A DNA stretch of 64,000 bases from Halogeometricum rufum (GTDB lineage: Archaea; Halobacteriota; Halobacteria; Halobacteriales; Haloferacaceae): NCBI RefSeq assembly GCF_900112175.1, contig NZ_FOYT01000003.1, forward strand, positions 305,314-369,313, given 5' to 3'. Made by a program: the position numbers and the translations under genes. Below the pieces are notes generated by a model that saw only the letters and a program-made list of their open reading frames with translations, searched no databases and had not been told where the DNA came from. Position 1 is the first letter of the stretch, and each line of letters begins with the position of its first letter. Positions 33,569-41,910 of the stretch are shown piece by piece.

Positions 33569-35574
33569 TCCCCGTCACCTCCTCGGGTCAGCACGAGCGT
33601 TCCGTCCGGTCGGACCGTTCCGTCCCACGCGGGCGGGACGACGATGGTGCTCTCGGCCTGTTCGAGGACGGCCGGCCCCGCGACCGTTTCACCGTCGCGC
33701 AGTCCCTCGCGGGCGTAGACGGGCGTCTCGCGGAACTCGCCGCCGAAGAACGCCTCGCGGGTGTCCTTCCGCGCGTCGCCGGTTCCGCGGTACGTGACGC
33801 CGAGTGTGCCGCGTTCGACGACGGCCGTCGAGCGGACGTTGACGAGTTCCACCGGGTCGGAGAGCCGGTAGCCGTAGGCGCTCTCGTGCGCCTCGTGGAA
33901 CCGCGCTTCGACGGCGTCGGCGTCGAACGTCTCGTCCACCGATACCGTGAGTTCGAAGCTCTGACCGACGTACCGCAGGTCTGCGGCGCGCCGAACCGTC
34001 GCGGCGTCGGGTCGCTCGACGTCCGAGAGCACGTCGCTCCGCAGGGCGTCGTACGCGTCCTCGACGGCGCTCACGTCCACGTCCGCGAGCGACTGCCGGA
34101 GCGTGCGCACGGAGTCGTGCTTCTCGTCGGCCGCGAGGAGGCCGTACGCCGAGAGCACGCCGCAGGCGCGCGGGACGACGACGGTGCCGACGTCGAGGCT
34201 CTCCGCGAGTGCGGCGGCGTGCATCGGTCCCGCGCCGCCGAAGGCGACGAGTCCGAACCCGCGGGGGTCGTGGCCGCGTTCGACCGTCACGGCGCGAATC
34301 GCGCGCGCCATGTTGGCGTTGGCGACGCGGTAGACGCCGCGCGCGGCGGCGAGGGCGTCGTCGAGTCCGGCGTCCTCGGCGAGCGACTCCATCGCGTCGT
34401 GCGCGGCGTCCACGTCCAGCGAGAGTTCGCCCCCGAGGGCGGAACTGCCGCCGATGTAACCGAGGACGACGTTGGCGTCGGTCACCGTCGGGTCGGTGCC
34501 GCCGCGGCCGTAGCAGGCGGGTCCGGGGTCCGCGCCTGCTGACCGGGGGCCGACGCGGAGGGCGTCGCCCGCGTCCACCCAGGCGACGGACCCGCCGCCC
34601 GCCCCGACGGTGTTGACGTCCACCATCGGCGTCTTGATGGGGCGGCCGTTTATCTCGGCGTCCGTCGTGCGCTCTACCTCGCCGCCGCGGACGAGGCTCA
34701 CGTCGCTGGACGTTCCGCCCATGTCGAAGGTGACCAGTCCGTCCACGTCGTCGCCCGTCGCCGTCGCCGCGGCGCCGACGACGCCCGCCGCGGGCCCGGA
34801 CATCGTCGTCGTCACCGCGTGTTCGCGCACCGTCGACGCGGGGGCGATGCCGCCGTTCGCCTGCATGATTCGCGGCGTCGGCACGCCCATCTCGGTCGCG
34901 CGGTCCTCGAGGCGGCCGAGGTAGGCGTCGATGACCGGCGTGACGTACGCGTCCACGACGGTGGTGGAGGTGCGTTCGTACTCGCGGAACTCCGCCAGCA
35001 CCTCGTGGGAGGCGGAGACGGGCGCGTCGAGTTCCTCCCGGAGGACGGCGGCGGCCGCCCGTTCGTTCTCGGGGTGCTGGTAGGCGTGCAGGAACGAGAC
35101 GGCGACGCTCTCGGCGTCGCAGTCCCGTATCGCCTCGGCGACGCGCCGCACCTCGTCGTCGCCGACGGGCGTCTCGACGCCGTCTACCGTCGCTCGCTCC
35201 GCGACTTCGAAGCGCCGACGGCGGGGAACGAGAGGGTCGGGTTTGCCCGCGGTCACGTCGTACAGGTCCGGGCGCGCCTGTCGGCCGATTTCGAGGACGT
35301 CGCGGAACCCCTCGGTGGTGACGAGGGCCGTCTTCGCGCCGTCGTCCTCCAGCAGTGCGTTCACCGACACGGTCATCGCGTGCGTGAACGCGTCCACGTC
35401 GGCCGGGTCGATTCCGGCCTCGTCGCAGGCCTTCTCGAACCCGCGGACGACGCCGACGCTCTGGTCGTCCGTGCTCGGTACTTTCGCGGTCACCAGGTCG
35501 TCGCTCGGCGTCAGGAGCGCAACGTCGGTGAACGTGCCCCCGACGTCGACGCCGATTCGGGTCTCGTCAGACAT
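33565..35574 (-). CDS. hyuA: Hydantoinase A/oxoprolinase family protein
   Basis: A 669-residue HyuA-type ATPase subunit. The sequence starts with the nucleotide-binding phosphate loop RIGVDVGGTFTDVALL, continues with ALVTTEGFRDVLEIGRQ, and includes DMGGTSSDVSLVRGGE and TVGAGGGSVAWVD, all conserved in this actin-like ATPase family. It supplies ATP-dependent activation for the amide-cleaving HyuB. Both genes form an operon on the minus strand with ATGA overlap. The substrate cannot be assigned between oxoproline, hydantoins and ketone carboxylation. Confidence 0.92.
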   Translation of the reverse strand: MSDETRIGVDVGGTFTDVALLTPSDDLVTAKVPSTDDQSVGVVRGFEKACDEAGIDPADVDAFTHAMTVSVNALLEDDGAKTALVTTEGFRDVLEIGRQARPDLYDVTAGKPDPLVPRRRRFEVAERATVDGVETPVGDDEVRRVAEAIRDCDAESVAVSFLHAYQHPENERAAAAVLREELDAPVSASHEVLAEFREYERTSTTVVDAYVTPVIDAYLGRLEDRATEMGVPTPRIMQANGGIAPASTVREHAVTTTMSGPAAGVVGAAATATGDDVDGLVTFDMGGTSSDVSLVRGGEVERTTDAEINGRPIKTPMVDVNTVGAGGGSVAWVDAGDALRVGPRSAGADPGPACYGRGGTDPTVTDANVVLGYIGGSSALGGELSLDVDAAHDAMESLAEDAGLDDALAAARGVYRVANANMARAIRAVTVERGHDPRGFGLVAFGGAGPMHAAALAESLDVGTVVVPRACGVLSAYGLLAADEKHDSVRTLRQSLADVDVSAVEDAYDALRSDVLSDVERPDAATVRRAADLRYVGQSFELTVSVDETFDADAVEARFHEAHESAYGYRLSDPVELVNVRSTAVVERGTLGVTYRGTGDARKDTREAFFGGEFRETPVYAREGLRDGETVAGPAVLEQAESTIVVPPAWDGTVRPDGTLVLTRGGDGE

Positions 35575-35647
35575 TCAGAACGGTTCGACAATCGGGGGCG
35601 ACCGTATAAGGCGTTCGGAGTCCGCCCCCGGTAGCGGCCGGCGACCC

Positions 35648-36508
35648 CTACTTCGGCGGCCGGAGGCGGTAGTACCGGCGGTTCAGGTCGTACATGTACC
35701 CCTCGCGCATCGTCTTCAGCACCGCGTAGGAGACGATGCCCGCGACGACGGGCGCGATGAACGTCAGGTCGAACAGCGTGTCGATGTTCATCGGGACGAG
35801 GTTCTTCGCCGAGTAGACGCTGATGGTGAACGCGAACACGACGCCGCCGACGCCGACGCTGGCCCAGAACGGTTCCTCGACCGGTCGCCGCGCCGACCCC
35901 TTGTTCAGGAAGGGGACGAGGGCGATGATGCCGACGACGACGATGTTCGCGACGACGCCGTACGGTCGGTCGCCGATCAGCTTGGTTCCGCCGAGGATGC
36001 TCAGTTCGGGGTTCAGCGGACCCAGCTTGAGCAGGCCGAACGACCAGTAGAGGTACCAGTCGGGGAGGATGATAGCGGGCGTGACGCTGCCGTTCGCGGG
36101 CGGGCCGATGTGCGGCGGGAGCGTCGCCGCGAGGAACAGAATCATCCCCACGAAGAAGCACGTGATGGCGAGGTTGCGGATTATCTCGTGCGGCCACGTC
36201 GGGAACGCGAGCACGTCGCGTTCGACGTAGTCGGACTCCTGTCGCAGGTCCTGGTCTTCGCGCCGGGAGCGCTCGAAGTACTCGTACGTGAGGCGGGAGA
36301 GGCCAACGGAGCGCTCCTTGCGCTCGCGCCACGTCGGCGTCTCGCCGTCCGGTGCGACGATGCCGCTACCGTCCGGTCGCGCCTCGCCGGTCGCGGCTTC
36401 GTCGCCCGTCGCCTCGCCGTCGCTCACCCCGCCGTCCGTCGCCTCGTCGTTCGTCTCGCGTTTCGACCGGTCGCTGGAGGAGGGTCCGTCGTCGGGGACG
36501 TCCGACAT
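35648..36508 (-). CDS. Cytochrome b C-terminal domain (PetD-like) subunit, solitary
   Basis: A 286-residue membrane protein. About 95 acidic N-terminal residues precede four hydrophobic helices. The motif IILPDWYLYWSFGLLKLG (around residues 140-155) is the quinol-oxidising site motif of the bc1/b6f cytochrome b C-terminal half (equivalent of PEWY). No heme-binding histidines are expected in this half. The partners normally next to it (cytochrome b N-terminal half, Rieske protein, halocyanin) are absent here. Start ATG 36508 was preferred because the codons before it are not conserved. It may be an orphan second copy or part of an alternative complex. Confidence 0.8.
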   Translation of the reverse strand: MSDVPDDGPSSSDRSKRETNDEATDGGVSDGEATGDEAATGEARPDGSGIVAPDGETPTWRERKERSVGLSRLTYEYFERSRREDQDLRQESDYVERDVLAFPTWPHEIIRNLAITCFFVGMILFLAATLPPHIGPPANGSVTPAIILPDWYLYWSFGLLKLGPLNPELSILGGTKLIGDRPYGVVANIVVVGIIALVPFLNKGSARRPVEEPFWASVGVGGVVFAFTISVYSAKNLVPMNIDTLFDLTFIAPVVAGIVSYAVLKTMREGYMYDLNRRYYRLRPPK

Positions 36509-36647
36509 ACGAGACCCGTCGGCCGACTGCAACGTAAGCGTTCTCAGAGAAAAGTTTCTGTAAGAAATCCTATCAGAAATCGGCCGAACCTCGTTGCCGG
36601 CGGGCGTGGACAGAAATACTCATGACGGTCGACAGACACCTGCGGTC

Positions 36648-37520
36648 GTGACGGTCGAACGCCTGCCCGCGGCCGAACTCGACGCCGTCTTCGGCCTCCT
36701 CGCGAACGAGTTGCGGATAGAGATCATCCGGACGCTCTGGGAACAGCAGGAGGAACCGCTCTCGTTCACCGACCTCCAGTCGCTCGTCGACGTCCGCGAC
36801 TCGGGGAAGTTCAACTACCACCTGAACGTGCTCGTTCCGGCGTTCGTCGAACGGTCCGAGGACGGGTACGCGCTCACGCACGCGGGCCAACACGTGGTCG
36901 GCGCTGCCGTGTCGGGCCGGTTCACAGAGGCGGACGAGATTACGGTGGACGACGTCCCCGCGGGCGAGTGCATGTTCTGCGGCGGACACCTCTCGGCCCG
37001 GTACGAGGGCGGCGACGTCACCGTCGACTGCGACGACTGCGAGGACCTCGTCACCCGCATGCCGATTCCGCCGAACACCGTCTCGGGTCTCGACCCCGAG
37101 GACCTCCCGGCGGTGTTCAGCAGGCACCTCCTGACGCTCACGAACCGACTCAGCCGCGGGTTCTGCAAGCTCTGTCAGGGTCGGGTCGACTCCTCGCTCA
37201 CGGCGCTGTCGTCGTCGGAGTCGGTCACGTTCCGCCCCTCGCTGGACGTGCGGTTCGACTGCCGGGCGTGCGGCGACCGGACGCACCTGAACGTCGGCGG
37301 GGTCGTCATGGACCACCCGGCGGTCACCTCGTTCCTGTACGACCACGGCATCGACCTGCGTCGGTCGTACGTCTGGGAACTCACGTCGCTTCTGGACCCC
37401 GAGGCCACCGTCGCCTCCGAAGACCCGCTTCGCCTTCGCCTCGTCGTGCGACTCGACGGCGACGAACTCGAACTGACGCTGGACGAGACTGCCACTGTCG
37501 TCGACCACACGCGCGGCTGA
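36648..37520 (+). CDS. ArsR-like winged-helix regulator with Cys-pair domain (paralogue)
   Basis: A 290-residue regulator from GTG 36648. The winged helix spans residues 8-85 (VFGLLANELRIEIIRTLWEQ and the wing DSGKFNYHLNVLVPAFVE). Cys pairs follow: CMFCGGHL, CDDCEDL, CKLCQGRV and CRACGDR, likely zinc ribbons. Layout and the shared F-N-Y-H-L wing make it a paralogue of the protein at 28193. GTG 36648 was chosen because the frame upstream lacks a good start, and agaaatact lies about 30 bases before it as a possible TATA box. It is divergent from the petD-like gene. Confidence 0.8.
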   Translation: MTVERLPAAELDAVFGLLANELRIEIIRTLWEQQEEPLSFTDLQSLVDVRDSGKFNYHLNVLVPAFVERSEDGYALTHAGQHVVGAAVSGRFTEADEITVDDVPAGECMFCGGHLSARYEGGDVTVDCDDCEDLVTRMPIPPNTVSGLDPEDLPAVFSRHLLTLTNRLSRGFCKLCQGRVDSSLTALSSSESVTFRPSLDVRFDCRACGDRTHLNVGGVVMDHPAVTSFLYDHGIDLRRSYVWELTSLLDPEATVASEDPLRLRLVVRLDGDELELTLDETATVVDHTRG

Positions 37521-37709
37521 TTCCCTCCACGGACGCGACCCGACGGCGGCGACCGGTCGTTCCCGAGTGAGAGAATTATATTCGTTCCTATCAGTAAAAG
37601 CTGCATCTATATTACACCCGTACGCCCGTAACGGGTCGAACGGCGACTTCCGACGGAGAAGACCAGAAGCGAGTAGAGAACGCGACCAGTGGGTCGTTCG
37701 ACCGAGAGA

Positions 37710-37892
37710 CTACCGGTTGTACGTCCGCGGAATCAGCACGCGGCCGTGACCGCCGAAGAGGTCGGTGAGAACCGCTTCGAGGCGCCCGACGTCCGTCGGG
37801 AGCGTCGTCGCGGGGAGGTAGAACTTGTCGACTGCCGGTTCCGATTCCACGTTCGTTGCGTGTCCGTCTTTCATCTCGTTTGTTCGTACCAT
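37710..37892 (-). CDS. Small hypothetical protein (60 residues)
   Basis: A 60-codon ORF with G/C-rich third positions in its second half, as in real genes here. Support comes from its promoter: a strong TATA box TATAAAAATA on the minus strand (37930-37939) about 40-48 bases upstream, and AAGGAAG 7-13 bases before the ATG. The C-terminal segment LEAVLTDLFGGHGRVLIPRT has a hydrophobic pattern of a small folded unit. No family recognised. The flanks (37521-37709 and 37893-38154) hold no other gene that I can support. Confidence 0.5.
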   Translation of the reverse strand: MVRTNEMKDGHATNVESEPAVDKFYLPATTLPTDVGRLEAVLTDLFGGHGRVLIPRTYNR

Positions 37893-37929
37893 CTGTACTT
37901 CCTTAGGTTCTCGCGCGTACTACTACTGG

Positions 37930-37939
37930 TATTTTTATA
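37930..37939 (-). promoter_or_regulatory. TATA box upstream of small gene 37710-37892
   Basis: TATAAAAATA read on the minus strand, the strongest AT-rich element of the local intergenic region. It points leftward to the 60-codon ORF. Confidence 0.5.
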
Positions 37940-38154
37940 CGAAGTTCCTCACTATTGTTAACTATTCATCGAAGTAGCTCGGATTCGTTGAGCCAGACGC
38001 CGGGAAGGGTGAGTCGGGTCGCACGTCGGACGAACAGTCGGGTCCGTTTTCGCAGCCGGTGACACGATGCAGAAACAGTTACAGGAACTGATATCCGATA
38101 GTCGTGCGACGGCACGAACGACGGCGGCCCGCCGACGCAGGAGCTACCACCACC

Positions 38155-38820
38155 ATGTCGATTACAGCGAAGGTACACATCGAACACGACAGACTCGCCC
38201 TCGCCCCGACGTTGCGCGCACTCGACGGGGTACAGATACGCGTCATCATGCAGACGAACACCGACCCCGGCGCGACGGTGTTCCCGTTCTTCATCGAGTA
38301 CGACGACCCCGAGGAACTCCACCGGATGCTCGACGAGGACCCGACCGTCGAGAGCTACGAACTCGTCGACAGGACCGACGGAGCGGGCATCTACTACCTC
38401 GAACACACGCCCGAGACGAAACTCATCAGCAGCGTGGTGACGGAGGTGAACGGCTTCCTCGTCCACACGGAGACGAAGGGGAACGGGTGGCTGGTTCGGC
38501 TGTTGCTCCCCGACAAGGCGGCGCTGAACACCATCTGGGAGTACGCCAACGAGAACGATATCAGTCTCGATATCATCGAAATCTACAGCAACGACGACGC
38601 CGGGACGGAGACGTCCTACGGCCTGACGGACGAACAGGAGGCCGCGCTGGCGACGGCGTACGAACGGGGCTACTTCGGCGAACCGCGCGACATCTCGCTC
38701 AGCGAAGTGGCCCGGGAGATGGGGCTCTCCTCGACGGCGATGAGCGGCCGACTTCGACGCGGGATGCGAAACCTGGTCGCGGCGACCATCGTCGAACGCG
38801 AGACGGAAGACGAAGAGTGA
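38155..38820 (+). CDS. HTH_10 (bacterio-opsin activator-type) transcriptional regulator
   Basis: A 221-residue regulator. Residues 1-155 form a sensor-like alpha/beta region as in haloarchaeal Bat-type proteins (beginning MSITAKVHIEHDRLALAPTL), and residues 160-215 are the HTH_10 DNA-binding domain (GLTDEQEAALATAYERGYF, ISLSEVAREMGLSSTAMSGR). ATG 38155 has AGGAG eleven bases upstream. It stands at the edge of the one-carbon gene region, next to a DmdA-like gene 580 bases on, so it is the best local candidate for control of those genes. The ligand is unknown. Confidence 0.85.
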   Translation: MSITAKVHIEHDRLALAPTLRALDGVQIRVIMQTNTDPGATVFPFFIEYDDPEELHRMLDEDPTVESYELVDRTDGAGIYYLEHTPETKLISSVVTEVNGFLVHTETKGNGWLVRLLLPDKAALNTIWEYANENDISLDIIEIYSNDDAGTETSYGLTDEQEAALATAYERGYFGEPRDISLSEVAREMGLSSTAMSGRLRRGMRNLVAATIVERETEDEE

Positions 38821-38862
38821 GCGTCGGGTCCGAGAAACCGAGAGCGGCGTCGAGGGTCGCCG

Positions 38863-39126
38863 TCACTTCGACTCTTTCGTCCGGTACACCGGTCTGAGCG
38901 CGGTGCTGTCCTTGTCGTATCCGAGCCAGACGCTGAGAGCGACGGCGACGAGAACGAGGTACAGGGGAAAGACGATCACGAGCACGTACCCGAGGACGAA
39001 CGGCGTCAACAACTCGTACCAGTAGAGCAACCCGAGAACGGCGAGTCCGACGGCAGAACCGGCGACGATACCGAGCCGAAAGGCGTAGGCGGCGGCCGGC
39101 CCCGGCGAAGTCCGAAGCGCGCGCAT
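38863..39126 (-). CDS. Small two-helix membrane protein
   Basis: An 87-residue product with two hydrophobic helices (about 18-36 and 44-66) and a polar tail (WLGYDKDSTALRPVYRTKES). I do not recognise a family, although two-helix proteins ending in such a tail are often partners of secondary transporters (DUF4212/DUF485-like). It is divergent from the DmdA-like gene across 274 bases. Confidence 0.6.
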   Translation of the reverse strand: MRALRTSPGPAAAYAFRLGIVAGSAVGLAVLGLLYWYELLTPFVLGYVLVIVFPLYLVLVAVALSVWLGYDKDSTALRPVYRTKESK

Positions 39127-39368
39127 GATGAATTCTTTAACCCGCAGCCGGATAAGTGACCCGCGAGGCCAGTCCTCGTGTGTCACGTGCCGCGCGCACA
39201 CGTTTCACGGTCACCTGCGCCCGGCGGCGAACCTCTCTTCGCGGTACACGGGCGCCGAAGAGACGGTCACGGTCCGTCCTCGCCTCTTCGAACGACGATT
39301 CGTCGGCGGTCGGTCGTCGGACGGCGACTGCGGACTCGGCATAAATGGGTGTGGTAATAACCCTCATC

Positions 39369-39374
39369 TTTTAT
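39369..39374 (+). promoter_or_regulatory. TATA box of the DmdA-like gene
   Basis: TTTTAT inside an AT-rich stretch, centred 29 bases upstream of ATG 39401. This predicts an almost leaderless message and fixes that ATG as the start. Confidence 0.5.
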
Positions 39375-39400
39375 CCGAGTTTGCCATCATCTTTCGTAAC

Positions 39401-40777
39401 ATGAGTGGGAACCAAGAACATCCGAATCATCCCAGTATCGACCAGTCAGACAGAGTCCTCCCGCGGAACCTGCGACAGACGGGAGACCCGGGCATCGAGA
39501 TGCTGGTCTCGACCCGCGTCAGGAAGTCGCCGTTCTTCGACAAGTCGTTCAACGAGGAAGGGGCGTGGCGGTGTACGGTCTACAACCGCGTCTATCATCC
39601 GCGCGGACTCGTCGAACCGGAGGACGGCGGAGCGATGGCCGAGTACGAAGCGCTGACGGAGAAAGTGACGCTCTGGGACGTGGCCGTCGAACGGCAGATT
39701 CGCGTGAAAGGGCCCGACGCCGAAGCGCTCACCGACTACGTCATCACCCGCGACGCCACCGAGATAGACACGATGAAGGGCAAGTACGTCATCCTCTGCA
39801 ACGAGGACGGCGGCATCCTGAACGACCCAGTGCTCCTCCGCGTCGACGACGACGAGTTCTGGTTCTCCATCTCCGACTCCACGCTGATGCAGTGGCTTCA
39901 GGGTGTCAACGTCGGCAAGGACTTCGACGTCGAAATCGACGAGATAGACGTAGCGCCGATGCAGATTCAGGGCCCCCTCTCCGAGGACGTGATGGTCGAA
40001 GTCGTCGGCGAGGAGGTCAGCGACATCCCGTACTACGGCCTGATGGAGGCCGAAATCAACGGCGCCGACGTATTGGTGAGTCAGACCGGCTTCTCCGGCG
40101 AGAAAGGGTTCGAGATCTACGTGAAGGACGCGACGAAGCACGCCGAACGCGTCTGGGACCCCGTGATGGAGACGGTGAAGGACCACGGCGGGATGCAGAT
40201 CGCGCCCGGTCACCACCGTCGCATCGCGGCCGGCATCCTCTCGTGGGGGCAGGACATGGACCACGAGACGTCGCCGTTCCAGGTCAACCTGGGCTACCAG
40301 GTCCCCGACGACAAGGAGGGCGACTACATCGGGAAGGAAGCGCTGGAGGAGCAGAAAGAACAGATCGAGAGCGGCGAGTACCCGTTCAACCTCAAACTCG
40401 TCGGTCTGAAGATGGCCGGGGAACCCATCCGGGACTACGCGCCGGACTTCTGGATCGTCTCCGACCCCGACACCGGCGACGAGTGCGGCTACATGACTTC
40501 GCCGTGGTGGAACCCCGACCTGGAGACGAACATCGGACTCGGCTTCGTCCCGGCCGACAAACTGCAGGCCGAGACCGACGCCCTCCTCAACGACGAGATT
40601 TACGAGGAGGACCTCGACATCGAGTTCGAGGTGCACCTCCCCGAAGAGTACGCCGAAGAGGACGACGAACCCGTCTTCGCGACGGTGGCCGAGGTGCCGT
40701 TCAAAGAGTCCGTCAACCCGAGCGCCCGCGAACGGGCGAAACTGGGCGCGCGTCAGGAAGCCAACCAGGACGACTGA
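39401..40777 (+). CDS. DmdA-like aminomethyltransferase-fold protein (folate-dependent demethylase)
   Basis: A 458-residue GcvT-family protein. It resembles DMSP demethylase DmdA more than glycine cleavage T protein. Diagnostic segments are VSTRVRKSPF near the start, TVYNRVYHPRGL, TLWDVAVERQIRVKGPDAEA (DmdA: WDVAVERQ), GGILNDPVLLRV, FSISDSTLMQW and ILSWGQDMDHETSPFQ, where DmdA has LLSYG-x-D with PFE. DmdA moves a methyl group from dimethylsulfoniopropionate to tetrahydrofolate. Neighbours here are MetF and two dimethylglycine dehydrogenase-like enzymes, so glycine betaine or a related onium compound is an equally good substrate guess. The C-terminal 80 residues are longer and more acidic than in bacterial DmdA. 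Confidence 0.75.
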   Translation: MSGNQEHPNHPSIDQSDRVLPRNLRQTGDPGIEMLVSTRVRKSPFFDKSFNEEGAWRCTVYNRVYHPRGLVEPEDGGAMAEYEALTEKVTLWDVAVERQIRVKGPDAEALTDYVITRDATEIDTMKGKYVILCNEDGGILNDPVLLRVDDDEFWFSISDSTLMQWLQGVNVGKDFDVEIDEIDVAPMQIQGPLSEDVMVEVVGEEVSDIPYYGLMEAEINGADVLVSQTGFSGEKGFEIYVKDATKHAERVWDPVMETVKDHGGMQIAPGHHRRIAAGILSWGQDMDHETSPFQVNLGYQVPDDKEGDYIGKEALEEQKEQIESGEYPFNLKLVGLKMAGEPIRDYAPDFWIVSDPDTGDECGYMTSPWWNPDLETNIGLGFVPADKLQAETDALLNDEIYEEDLDIEFEVHLPEEYAEEDDEPVFATVAEVPFKESVNPSARERAKLGARQEANQDD

Positions 40778-40970
40778 CGACGCCGCCGTCCGTCCCGTCT
40801 CTCTTCTTTCGACCGCGCTCGGAGTAGGCCGCCTCACCCGAAGCGACGGGTACGTTACGCCGCCCCGAAGTGGTCGGTCTCGACGCCGCGGACGTCGGCG
40901 CGACGGACCAACGTGGAGCGACTCAGCGGGGCCTGTCGAAAATAGCGTCTCTCGGGTGCGTGGGTGTCTC

Positions 40971-41831
40971 TCAGTCGTCGAGCCGTCCGTACCGCCACGA
41001 CTCGGTGTCCGACGTCTGGTTGAACGTGTAGATGTGGAGGCCGCGAATCCGGTAGGCGTCGTCGCCGACGTACGGTGCGAGGCCGTCCACCAAGTCGTCG
41101 GGCTTGTACGTCCCGCGCGACCCGACGAGTTGGCGGACGAAGCCGAGGATGCCCGTCGTCTTCTTGAGGAACTTGATGGAGTCGCCGACGCCCACCTTCT
41201 GTGAGATCTTCAGTAGCTTCTGGTACTTCATCACGCCGGGGATGCCGACTTCGACGGGCAGTTCGACGCCGCGCGCACGCACGTCCTCTATCCACTCGAC
41301 CACCGTCTCCGGGTCGTAACAGAGTTGCGTGACGATGTACGTCGCGTACGGCTCCTTTCGCTCCATCGACTCCCACAGCGTCTCGTCGTCGAGGAAGTCG
41401 TGTCCCTCGGGGTAGCCGGTGATGCCCACGTCCTCGAACGACCGGCCCATCTCGTCGAGCGCCGACAGCAGGTCGTACGCGGACTCGAACTCGCCGGCGG
41501 GTTCCTCGCGGTCACCGCCCGGGACGAAGATGTCCGTGACGCCGGCGTCGTGAAGCCTGTCGGCGATGTCGGCGAGGTGGTCGCGGTCCTCGACGTACCG
41601 CGCGGCGATGTGGGGGACCACCTCGTAGCCGCGCGCCCTCGCCTCTTCGGTTCGTTCGACGGTTCGCTCGATGCCGAGTTGTGGCGACGTCGTGATGGCG
41701 ATGGTCGCGCCGTCGGGGAGTTGCGTTATCTCGTCGTCGAAACTCTCGAACGGCATCAACTCGAACCGCGCGTCCGTGAGGAGGGTCTCGACTCCCTCCG
41801 GGTGCGAGACGGTACGCGTGCTGAGAGACAT
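40971..41831 (-). CDS. metF: Methylenetetrahydrofolate reductase family protein
   Basis: A 286-residue TIM-barrel protein of the MetF family. Landmarks are FELMPFES at the N-terminus, VVPHIAARYVED, IFVPGGDREEP (where MetF has RGD), VTQLCYDPETVV, VEVGIPGVMKYQ and LHIYTFNQT near the C-terminus. MetF interconverts 5-methyl-THF and 5,10-methylene-THF. Beside a DmdA-like enzyme the oxidative direction would be needed to recover the methyl carbon. The two genes converge, so they are separate transcripts. The final 15 residues after YTFN differ from the usual MetF end. Confidence 0.83.
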   Translation of the reverse strand: MSLSTRTVSHPEGVETLLTDARFELMPFESFDDEITQLPDGATIAITTSPQLGIERTVERTEEARARGYEVVPHIAARYVEDRDHLADIADRLHDAGVTDIFVPGGDREEPAGEFESAYDLLSALDEMGRSFEDVGITGYPEGHDFLDDETLWESMERKEPYATYIVTQLCYDPETVVEWIEDVRARGVELPVEVGIPGVMKYQKLLKISQKVGVGDSIKFLKKTTGILGFVRQLVGSRGTYKPDDLVDGLAPYVGDDAYRIRGLHIYTFNQTSDTESWRYGRLDD

Positions 41832-41910
41832 GACTTGGTAACGGATTTTTGTGAACCTACTTTGCTCTACGGGTGGCAGTCCACACCCCTTTAAGTATAG
41901 GCGAGGCGAG

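Noticed and set aside
36548..36581. AGAAA/TTTCT repeats between the petD-like gene and the regulator.
   Set aside because: Arms are only five bases in an A/T-rich promoter region, so chance is likely. Not listed as an operator.
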